A model generated the notes under the pieces. That model ran no database searches. It saw only the letters and a program-made list of their open reading frames with translations, and was not told the origin of the DNA. Both the position numbers and the translations under genes were made by a program. Positions 55,713 to 64,000 of a stretch of DNA of 64,000 nucleotides are shown here, one piece after another (the first letter of the stretch is position 1; every line of letters begins with the position of its first letter). The DNA is from Lithodes maja (taxonomy: Eukaryota; Arthropoda; Malacostraca; Decapoda; Lithodidae), in NCBI GenBank assembly GCA_037953745.1, contig JBAKBP010007103.1, forward strand, positions 1 to 64,000. The letters run 5' to 3'.

Positions 55713-56773
55713 TGTAGCGGGCGGTTTATGGTTGAGGCACTGAGCGGAATGGTTAGGGTTAACTTATTATCTTACCTCAATATTTCCTGTACGTTGTAAT
55801 GAACGCTGTAGTAATCTGGAACCACTGGAAATATGTAGGGAGGTCTTAAAATAAACAAGCACGGGGCTTTGTTTGGTTTATTTAACAGCAAAATATATGT
55901 CTTTAACCCTTAATCCTAATTTTGAGATGTTAGAATATATTACACTCGACGTCCCATGAGTTGGGGCAATGTAATTATAAAGTACTTCTTAATGTGGTGT
56001 ATACTCGATGTTGAGTGTGTACCGAGATAAGTACTCTACTTAATACTTAATGATAACACTTTAATAATAGCAACCTAGAACTATGAGCTGTTTTCCAAGT
56101 AATAATGGTCTTCCTGTAAAGAGAGAGAACAAATGATTAGAAGGGAATCACTAGAACACTTGTATGTCACTTATAAGGTACTTCTACACTTATACAGGTC
56201 ACTAGTTTTACCCAGAGGGCTGGAGAGAGATACCCTCCTTAGGGTGTGGTGGTGTGCTGACTGACTCGCCCTCTGCCTCTTGAGGGAGGGGCGCGGTTCA
56301 GCAACACCATGTGACAACTGGATGTGACAAAGTTTCTAGCAATTACTTCTCGATATCTTGGCAACGGAAGTGTGACACCATTTGGTGATCGTGGGATCCG
56401 TGCTTGCCTTAGCAGAGTGGAAAGTTGCCAGCTTCTATTGTGATGGTGTGAGCTTCTATAGGGAGATCACACCAACACACTTACAGTTGTTTTTAAAAGG
56501 TAGTTATGATGGTGTGAGTTATATATCTGTCACCTTAATAAAAAAAAAAAAAAAAAAAGGAAACATGCTTACATTACCGAAATGTTTGTGGACATGCAGT
56601 AATGCAAGTAATGGTCACTCTTCTGTAAATCTAAAATGGCTTACTTAAGAATGGGAAAGGGGTGGGACCTTTTTTTTTTTTTTTTTTTTTTTTTAGTTTA
56701 ATAAAAAAAAGTTATATATGTGATTATATGGTTTATTTTAGTAATGTACAGTCGCTCAAAATGCGCTGTTACA
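55713..56773 (-). repeat. Element B LTR (5' side), carrying a fold-back insert
   Basis: 1061 bp, including 184 bp of insert and its 9-bp duplication; the remainder is 868 bp, the same as the other LTR. The borders are TGTAGCGGGC and GCTGTTACA on the plus strand. Confidence 0.75.
56527..56710. mobile_element. 184-bp insert with (A)19GG and CC(T)25 inverted ends
   Basis: Flanked by a 9-bp duplication GTTATATAT (56518-56526, 56711-56719), with the empty site in the other LTR. A19 followed by GG (56540-56560) can pair with CC followed by T25 (56668-56694), giving a 21-bp stem. The middle (about 107 bp) is noncoding. It ends in A8, so it may be a retroposed copy. Confidence 0.8.
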
Positions 56774-57439
56774 ATATTGTGATTATAATTACACCTTTTA
56801 TCAGTGGGACGAGACGTTTTTTCAAGTCATATCGACAAATCTATGGTTGAATAGGATATTTTCATTATATTTCCACCGTTTTCACGCAAATTGGAAAGTG
56901 TTCACATGAACCGACATTAAATCATTATATTACGACTTTTTCACAACTGTTCGAAATGGAGCATCAAGATCGTCAATTGACAATTGTAAATGACTTTCAG
57001 CATTTTATTTAGACCCCTGTATACGTGAACAGACATTCGTCAATCGAATTGCATATTTCTCCACCTTAAAAGACATTTCCATTATAATTTCTATGCTGAA
57101 GATGTTTATATTTTGCACAAAAGTAACACATGAAATATTGCATTTGGCTTTCATTAACAATTCTAACCTTAAAATTATGCCTTATCATGTTTATGCATTC
57201 AGCGTAAGGTTCAATATACATATAATGTCAGGCAACATAATTGTATTTCTTAGCAGAGTATATACATACCCATACTGTGTCAAAGCACCATAATCAATCA
57301 CCACCAGTAAATAATGTCAATCATCACCACTTTGGTTTATGTCAAAGGTGACACAAAGCAAATTCGCCACTATATTCGGATACTTTTACAGATCCAATTA
57401 AGAATGTCCTCTTATGCGAGGCAACTACGCAGGAATGTC

Positions 57440-57510
<71 letters not shown>

Positions 57511-59019
57511 GACCAGAAAATATACACATCAAATACAATGCTAGCTTGGGTTACAGATATACAAAAGTATACAACAATAATGAACATTGGATAAAGACAA
57601 AAACCTATGGTGGGGATACATAAAGCAAAGTGCCTTTCTCGGGCGGGTCAACCCTCTTCTAGGTGTTACGACTTAACCAGCCGCTATATATTTCTTAATT
57701 GCACCCCAGGTTATAGTGCTCTTGATTCCCTGCTGTGTAGTTAAAGCCACGTAGTCATCTCCGCCCGTGTAACAGTCTACCAAGCACCGCTTATCCTATT
57801 CCAAAACACGTTTGGAGGGCCTGTTGAGGTGAAGTGACTAATGTCGACTATAACTGACCCTAACATCACCTCGATTCAATCGTATTAACCAACTACAACA
57901 ACGTGTTAAGTACGATACCCAATTACAAAAACTCACTGCAAAGCAATAAAGTATCTTGTTTCATTGCCCGACACTAAACAATTGGCGTAAATAGTTAATT
58001 TTCTCCATGAAATTTCAAATGAATTTTGTCGAAAGAAACTCCAATATTTCGAACACTGTGCAAACAATGCCAATTAATGTGGACAATGGCCGATTTCAAG
58101 TGATAAATAATCGTTCCAAGTGTTTTTTCTCCATTTCCGAACGATCGTTTGTTCAATTGGTTTGACATTGTCGATTCACCTCGAACAATGACTAAATCTA
58201 AAGTAAAATATATAATTTATATGAAATTCGTTATTTAGGGTCGATAAAACGTCTTTTCCCACTGAAAAATTTGTATTATTATTAGTAGTAGTAGTAGTAG
58301 TATTAATAGTAATTGTATCATTATTAATAGTAGTAGTAGTAGTAGTAAATTAATGCATTAAGAAATATTGAACTGGTAATGATGACACATGTAAATGGGT
58401 ATGTTATTTAAAGAAGCATAAGTAGATACTTGAAATTGGCCTACAATAATTAAATCAGTAATGTAAACAAAATATTTACACCTAAGTCAAATGAATTAAT
58501 AGTCTCTACAACAGCAAATTAACGCTTTTTAGGATTATACAAAGATTGTAAAGTTAAAACCCTGTAACGCTAGTCACTCTTAGCGCTGTGTCCAGCATTG
58601 TATATGGACTTTTGCCCAACCAGTTCCAGCAAGTCCACCGGTATCTACGGGTTTTCGCTCATTGGTCAAATTATCCCTTCCGGCACCATTATATGATTTA
58701 CGCCCTTTACGGAATACTTATAAGCCTTTGTGACCATCAGTATTATTTAGAAACCTTTAGTTTGGTTACTTAAACCTCTTCAGTTGTCTTTGAGTGTGGG
58801 CTTGACACTAATTTTGGAGAAGTAATTATGAGATATGACAATTTCATTTCTGAATACTAAACAGCAACTCCCGGTGCATGAAAGGGTTAACTAAATACTT
58901 TATTTTGTACATTTCATATAAACAATATAAACAAATACAAACTAAATACATAAATAAAAAGCAATGACAAACTATAATTGGCAAAATATAAATATGACAT
59001 TGATCCCGTATACCTATAT
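56774..59019. other. Noncoding spacer
   Basis: No gene seen. It contains a (TA)32 microsatellite (57443-57506) and ATT/AGT simple repeat (58276-58346). Near 58888 CATGAAAGGGTTAAC reads on the minus strand as TTAACCCTTTCATG, like a piggyBac-type end, but I cannot find a partner. Confidence 0.55.
57443..57506. repeat. (TA)n microsatellite
   Basis: About 32 uninterrupted TA units. Confidence 0.95.
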
Positions 59020-59023
59020 TTAA

Positions 59024-59501
59024 CCCCTCCTGCCCGGTTGTCATTTTAAAATGACACCGCAGCAGATGGGCAGGAGCCCGGGGGTCATTTTAAAATCTGT
59101 AAGCTTGAAAGTCTATTAAGCGTGGTTTGAAAGCCGTGCGTCAAACCGTATGTAAACAAGCCGGTCGGAGAGACGCGCACCTTCCAAAACAAGAAGGAGT
59201 AGTCCGATTTTTGTTGTTATTGTTTTGGAGAACAAGAACAAGTCTTTGTTATTGACTGATATTGCTAACATCGCATCGAATCTCTCTCCACGGAAATCGT
59301 CATCACAACTGAACAAGTTGGCCTAGAGAGTTCTACTCAACGCTAGTTTACAGATACGATACAGAGCTACGTTTTGAGATGTGTGTGAATTATCGAACAG
59401 TTAAAATAACAAAGATAGGGCTAGCCTATTACAACATTTTTCGCCCATATCCCCCAGGCTCTCAGTGCTGTCATTTAGAAGGCGAGCCCGGGGAGGAAGG
59501 G
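59024..59501. mobile_element. piggyBac-like MITE, second family
   Basis: 478 bp between TTAA sites (59020-59023, 59502-59505). Terminal inverted repeats: left CCCCTCCTGCCCGG, right (read inward on the minus strand) CCCTTCCTCCCCGG. A perfect palindrome GTCATTTTAAAATGAC follows the left end (59039-59054), and the right side has TGTCATTTAGAAGGCG. No coding capacity. The ends differ from those of the 1027 and 61545 copies. Confidence 0.65.
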
Positions 59502-59505
59502 TTAA

Positions 59506-60284
59506 ATATTGTATTTGTATTTTGTTTTTAATATATTGTTGTCCCCTCATATACCCTCCTCTGGTAATCGCAACAGAGTTACCAACTAGCATATCCCAAT
59601 CAAGGAACATCCACAAGAAAACTCTGTAAAGAAGCCTCTTTGAGTACATACAAATGATGGTTTATCCACGGGTATAGTGCTGGATTGAGCAAGCGTTATC
59701 TTGACAGTGTGACCACTCCATATGGGTGGGTCGTCCCAGCCCAACCAAAAAATCCCCAACCTAAGGATACGAGTGTCTATAGTCGGTCGGTCAATGAGTT
59801 GTCGATATCGGAATTCCTAAGTATATTATATCAGTAAGTCATAATGCACCTCCATAGGGTTTGGTTCAAGTTTTACAACTCATCTCATCAAAATTATCAT
59901 CATTATCAGCAACAGAAACCTTACATGGTGCACTATATGACTAGCCTATGTAATCCCCACAGAGATTATTTGGGATGTAATGGGTTACTCCGAAAAATAA
60001 CCATGGAGATGAGCACACTTTGCCAGATAATTGCTTTAAATTATAAATGTATGTATGTATATATATATGTATTTAATCAGGCACATATCCCATTGCTGGG
60101 GTTGGCCGACTCGAGACAGAGCCCGAACAGAAACATAATTTACAATTCCAATTCTTAGGCTTCGGGACCACTTTCGCGTTCCCTCGCCCCTGAGTAGGAG
60201 AATTGTACAAGGGGAGGAGGATTCATAGCCCCCTATACTGTCTAATAGTTAATCAAATATAATTGATTGATGAGTTTGTTTAAC
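59506..60284. other. Noncoding spacer
   Basis: No gene or known repeat seen. A short TATG/TATA simple stretch lies at 60049-60071. Confidence 0.55.
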
Positions 60285-60595
60285 CAGCATGCACTCCCTG
60301 TTCAATAGCTGGGATAGGGTGGGTGCCCTTATGTTTCAAGGACTTCAGTAGAGAGTTGCCACAGATTGCTAGACCACACTGCCCACCAACAGCTGGGAAG
60401 GTTCTGTGGAGGCGCTCAGTTATGGGCTTGGCCTTACTCTGGACCTTGGGGCTGCTCAGCCAGACAGCCTGGGGATCAGCAACAACAACAACAGCACTTT
60501 TGTCTGCCAATAACACACACTGGCTGGCCTGAGCCACCAACCCTCAACCTCTCGGTTTGCAGGCGAGTGCTCTACCTACCGCGCTACTGCACTTT
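60285..60595 (-). mobile_element. SINE-B, full copy
   Basis: On the minus strand: tRNA-like head (TAGCGCGGTAGGTAGAGC, then CGCCTGCAAACCGAGAGG) at 60595-60540, a linker with (GTT)n (complement of 60480-60495), and a body starting CCCCAGGCTGTCTGGC that ends near AACAGGGAGTGCATGC. The linker and body recur at 16080-16200 and 62953-63190, which makes this a family. Confidence 0.72.
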
Positions 60596-60799
60596 CAATA
60601 TTTGGAGAGACACTTGTTACAGACAACTTTGCCTTTTGTCGCCTTCATTGTTTTGTGTTATATTATTTCATAATATTATTTTGCTAAATCATTAATTCCA
60701 TATAGTGATTTTGATCAGTTATGTTGTCTAAATAAAAACAAAATATTGATTTGATTTTGTATTTATGTATTTTGCCTTCGACTATAACGTTGTTACTGT
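60559..60799. repeat. Segment duplicated at 63762, first copy
   Basis: From GCAGGCGAGTGCTCTACC onward it matches 63762-64000 at a constant offset of 3203 bp, with one visible difference (ATAATATTA against ATAACATTA). The left border falls inside the tRNA-like head of SINE-B. The right extent of the duplication is cut off by the window end. Confidence 0.93.
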
Positions 60800-61330
60800 C
60801 TACCATGAGTATTTCATCATGGCTAAATTCGGAGTTAACCAACAGTTTTGTAAACAATCTATTTGGGCATCACTTAGACCGGTCATGCAGTGACCAACTG
60901 ACCACTTGCGAGTTTCAAGCTATAATGAAGTTCAAGCCGTAAACATTGATATTAATCATGAATTCTAATAATAATGTAGGCTTCTGATGGATAGAAAATG
61001 TATTTAATTTGTTTTTATGTATCTATATAGGCATTACATCTGTATTTTATCTGGTAATTGTACTAAATATCGATGTCTACAGCTTGAACTTCCTTATAGC
61101 TTGAAACTCGCAAGTGATCAATTAAGGCTGCTGCGGATGATGATGATGATAACAATAATTTTGATGAGAAGAGTTTTATAAACCTTGGACTAAACTCATG
61201 GAGTTACCCGATCATATAATTGGCATAACATTATTAGTAATCATTCTCTCGCTCTCTCTCTCTCTCTCTAAGTCGAGTCCAGTCGGACAGAGAGGTCGGT
61301 CATACCAAACCTGTGTCTCTCAGTGTAAGC
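60800..61330. other. Noncoding spacer
   Basis: No gene seen. It has a (GAT)n run at 61136-61150 and a (CT)n run at 61246-61269. Confidence 0.6.
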
Positions 61331-61540
61331 GGCTCGCTGGTGTAGTGACTACGTCTTGGACTTCCACCCAGAAGGTCCCAGGATCTCGCCCACGCTCGGC
61401 GCATTAAAGTGTTTTTACAAGCACTGAGTCATTGCCATCCCTCATGAGCAAGGGAATGGGGTAGTAGTACAGGACCCCAATGGAAATATGCCTAATCGGC
61501 CTTATTGGGCTATCCTTAGCTGGCTTATCATGCGCTAGCT
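61331..61540 (+). mobile_element. tRNA-derived SINE (SINE-C)
   Basis: Head GGCTCGCTGGTGTAGTGACT (A-box-like TGGTGTAGTGACTACG), then CCAGAAGGTCCCAGGATCTC (B-box-like GGTCCCAGGATC). A body with GAGCAAGGGAATGGGGTAGT follows. It runs up to the TTAA of the MITE at 61545. A single copy, so the family is inferred. Confidence 0.5.
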
Positions 61541-61544
61541 TTAA

Positions 61545-62023
61545 CCCTTCTTTAGCGGCGCGCATCATATGTCGAGTGAAAGAAATTTGGACTATGTGGC
61601 GGCTCACAACATAAGTCGTGTGGCATTTTCAGCACGTAATGTTGCTGAGAGAGAGAGACAAGTGGTGGCAGGAGAGTAGCGAGCGTATGACTGCTCCTGA
61701 CCACCGCGGTGGACCAACTGACATGAATCCCACCCTCCTCTACCCTCTCACACTCGCTACACAGTGAATTGTTTAGGGAAAGTACCGAATTACATAGTTT
61801 TTGCACTCGTGTTGCGCGATTGTTGCAAGAGAACTAGCGGTCATACAAGGATCGTTGGGGTGTCATTGGAAAGCTCTGTTTATGCCCTTTCAAGGATAGA
61901 TACTTGTTTTACGCTCTGGGTCTTATTTAGGTATGAAAATGATCACGTAAACAGCCCTATTTTGGGTAAAAACACCCCGCTGGTGGCTACATATTATTTA
62001 CCGCCTAGGCCGCTCGTTAAGTG
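61545..62023. mobile_element. piggyBac-like MITE, copy 2
   Basis: 479 bp between TTAA sites (61541-61544, 62024-62027), inverted relative to copy 1 at 1027-1506 and similar along its length (for example GATAGATACTTGTTTTACGC, ATGATCACGTAAACAGCCCT). The ends start CCCTTCTTTAGCGGCG and, inward from the right, CACTTAACGAGCGGCC, with a shared AGCGGC core. Confidence 0.72.
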
Positions 62024-62027
62024 TTAA

Positions 62028-62440
62028 GAACTATTATCAACTCTGCGTAAGCAGAGTTTGGTATCGCCCCCCCGTATAGTGGGTACCACACGAAAACAAA
62101 TTCTGTCGTCGTCGTCGTCGTTGTCGTCCGTCTGTCTCGGAACTCCTCCTAGACCGTTGGACGGATTTTCACCAAATTTCACACAAACATTTGTTGCGTG
62201 AATGCGAACGTCAGTCAAAACAGATTTTTTGAATTTATGCAATAGTTATGATTTTAGGTTGAAAATATGGTTTTACCCCCCCTCCCGAACCCCCTCCCCC
62301 AACTCTTTCCCCCCCCCCCACCCACCAGCAATGATGGCGTTATTTGTGTGTGAGCCCCAAAGGGGCTCACACACTAAGAACGCATTAGTTCTGGGGGCGA
62401 AAACATCTCGCTCAGCATTTGCTAGGTTAAGTTAGTTTAG
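62028..62440. other. Structured noncoding stretch with strong hairpins
   Basis: ACTCTGCGTAAGCAGAGT (62040-62057) forms a 7-bp stem. A (GTC)n run (62106-62127) precedes CCTAGACCGTTGGACGGATT. A C-rich tract lies at 62275-62328. GTGTGTGAGCCCC and GGGGCTCACACAC (62346-62358, 62362-62374) pair perfectly over 13 bp with an AAA loop. There is no open frame of note. It may be a further mobile element, but I cannot assign it. Confidence 0.5.
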
Positions 62441-62952
62441 TTGGCATTAGAAGTGATGGTAGTAATAGTGGGATTGATGGTGATAGTAGTGATGATGGTG
62501 ATAATAGTAGTGATGATGGTTGTAGTTGTATTGATGATGATGATAATAGTGATTATGATGACAGTAGTAGATATGATGGTGACAGTAGTAGATATGATGG
62601 TGACAGTACTAGTAGTAGTGATGATGGTTATAATAGTAGTGATGATTGTGACAAGTAATGATGATAGTTGTAGTGATAATGGTGACAGTAGTGATGATGG
62701 TAGTGACGATGGTGTGAGTATTAGTGATGATGGTGATTAGTAGTGATGATGGTGAAAGTTTTAGTGATTATGACAATTGTTGTGATGAAGATCATAGTAA
62801 TGGTGATGATGGCAGTAGTAGTGATGATGGTGATAGGATACATGATGGTTATACTTGTGACAGTAGTAATGATGATGGTTATAGTAGTAGTGATGATGTT
62901 AACAGTAGTAATGATGATTGTAAGATGGTGGTGATGATAGTAGTAATGATGG
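62441..62952. repeat. GAT/AGT minisatellite
   Basis: A degenerate array built on GTGATGATGGTGATAGTAGT-like units. Long frames reading Met/Val repeats on one strand and His/Ile/Thr on the other are products of this simple sequence, not genes. It runs straight into the (GTT)n of a SINE-B body. Confidence 0.9.
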
Positions 62953-63190
62953 TTGTTGTTGTTGTTGTTCCCCAAGCTGCCTGGCCGAACAGCCCCAAGG
63001 CCCCGAGCAAGACCAAGGCCATAACCGAGTGCCCCCACAGAACCCTCCCAGCCGACCACAATAAAGCATGGGTGACCGAAGCCACTCCATGACGGGGAGC
63101 TGAGGAGGGCGACAGAAACGCCCGGGAAACCAAAGCCCCACCCAGGGCCCTGTGCCCCTCAGCAATTATGAAGAGAAAGCTGAGGGGCAT
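62953..63190 (+). mobile_element. SINE-B body without tRNA head
   Basis: (GTT)n at 62952-62967, then CCCCAAGCTGCCTGGCCGAA and the body seen at 60285-60595. Near its end CCCCTCAGC (63155-63163) pairs with GCTGAGGGG (63179-63187). The tRNA-like head is replaced by the GAT minisatellite. Confidence 0.7.
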
Positions 63191-63480
63191 AGAAAAAAAT
63201 GTGACGCTTTTGCTTCCAATCTTGGTAGATTGGGAGGTCAATCCACGGAAGAGACGCCGTCACTTGAGATCTAGAAAATAAATAAGTAAAAGGAACAGTC
63301 AGAGTAACCTATGGGTATGGCAGAGATCGCTCAGTTCTCACTCTGATAGACCAGCCCATCACCACATGACTAGAACCCAATCCTCTCAGCATCAGCTAGG
63401 AAAGGCCCTAGAAAGCCGCCTTTGGCGGGGGGATAGCTCCCCTATTTCAACCCCTTTCGGGGTTGGGCACCCGCTCAGTA
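63191..63480. other. Noncoding spacer
   Basis: No gene seen. CAACCCCTTTCGGGGTTG near 63449-63466 is a short hairpin. Confidence 0.55.
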
Positions 63481-63715
63481 ATGATGGTTGATAGTTGTAG
63501 TACCAATGATGATAGTAGTGATTAAGATGGTAGTGACAATGGTGACAGTAGTAGTGATGATGAGAGTAGTAGTGATGATTGTAATAATTGTAGTAGTGAT
63601 GATGATCATAGTAATGGTGATGATGACAGTAGTCGTGATGATTGTGGCAGTTATAGTGATAATGGCAGTAATAGTGATGATTGTGATTGATGATGGTATT
63701 AGTAGTGATGATGGT
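63481..63715. repeat. GAT/AGT minisatellite, second block
   Basis: The same simple-sequence type as 62441-62952, separated from it by the SINE-B body and about 290 bp. The two blocks may once have been one array. Confidence 0.88.
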
Positions 63716-63761
63716 AACCTATCGCAGAGTTGGGTATGCCGTTTTGATTTTGGGCGAAACG

Positions 63762-64000
63762 GCAGGCGAGTGCTCTACCTACCGCGCTACTGCACTTTCA
63801 ATATTTGGAGAGACACTTGTTACAGACAACTTTGCCTTTTGTCGCCTTCATTGTTTTGTGTTATATTATTTCATAACATTATTTTGCTAAATCATTAATT
63901 CCATATAGTGATTTTGATCAGTTATGTTGTCTAAATAAAAACAAAATATTGATTTGATTTTGTATTTATGTATTTTGCCTTCGACTATAACGTTGTTACT
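63762..64000. repeat. Segment duplicated from 60559, second copy
   Basis: Near-identical to 60559-60797 and continuing past the window end. It starts after GGGCGAAACG, which is unrelated to the sequence left of the first copy. Confidence 0.93.

Larger units (their letters stand above)
35209..56773 (-). mobile_element. Element B: LTR retrotransposon with 868-bp LTRs, nested insertions inside
   Basis: Nearly identical TG...CA repeats at 35209-36311 and 55713-56773 enclose gag (50289-49270), an RNase H trace (47100-47180) and an integrase C-terminus (46021-45824), all on the minus strand. Subtracting the inserted element C (37913-45699) and the RTE (51165-54844) leaves about 8 kb of internal sequence, a normal size. 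The order gag, RNase H, integrase is that of ordinary Ty3/Gypsy. The outer flanks do not match (GTTTA and ATATT), so no target duplication supports the pair. Treating the LTRs as one element is an inference from their identity, orientation and the coding strand. Confidence 0.55.

Noticed and set aside
62441..63890. Frames coding for Met/Val or His/Ile/Thr runs
   Set aside because: Products of the GAT/AGT minisatellite; no protein-like composition.

Overview
The window looks like intergenic DNA from an arthropod, most likely a decapod crustacean. This rests on the repeat content (CR1 with an esterase ORF1, RTE, I-type, Penelope-like, Gmr1-like Gypsy, tRNA-derived SINEs, abundant GA/TA/GT microsatellites). 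It is an inference; no host gene is available to fix the species. I find no convincing host protein-coding gene and no canonical standalone tRNA or rRNA gene. Almost everything recognisable is transposable-element sequence, much of it nested.

Layout. (1) 1-15920: a minus-strand Gmr1-like LTR retrotransposon (element A). From its 5' end it has an LTR (14965-15920), a tRNA-Pro-type primer site, a leader, gag, protease, integrase and the first residues of reverse transcriptase at the window edge. It is split by a complete I-type LINE (6333-13189, 13-bp target duplication), an unidentified insert (5152-5700), a CR1 fragment plus tandem array (1631-4296) and a TTAA-flanked MITE (1027-1506). (2) 18130-23939: a nearly full-length CR1 element, plus strand, with ORF1 (coiled coil plus SGNH esterase) and ORF2. 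Its RT is interrupted by a 5'-truncated RTE. (3) 24028-31549: decayed LINE, CR1 and Penelope-like remnants carrying SINE insertions. (4) 31921-35168: a second CR1 copy, minus strand, with ORF2 intact. (5) 35209-56773: a large minus-strand LTR element (element B) with 868-bp LTRs at both ends. A complete plus-strand Gmr1-like element (element C, 37913-45695, AACT duplication) sits in its 3' part, and an apparently intact RTE (51165-54837) sits in its leader. (6) 56774-64000: noncoding DNA with two more TTAA-flanked elements, several SINE pieces, GAT minisatellites, and the start of a duplicated segment spaced 3203 bp.

How the parts relate. These are selfish elements, not a pathway. The likely autonomous ones are the RTE at 51471-54446 (991 codons, EN and RT motifs intact) and possibly the CR1 ORF2 at 32135-35168, which lacks ORF1. 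The two LTR elements with young-looking LTRs (B and C) both have defective coding regions: C has lost its RT and joins integrase to RNase H in one open frame, and B's pol is decayed. Both therefore look as if they moved with proteins supplied in trans. The most interesting architecture is the Gmr1-like order with integrase upstream of RT. In A it can be read directly, because the integrase C-terminal frame runs into the RT start.
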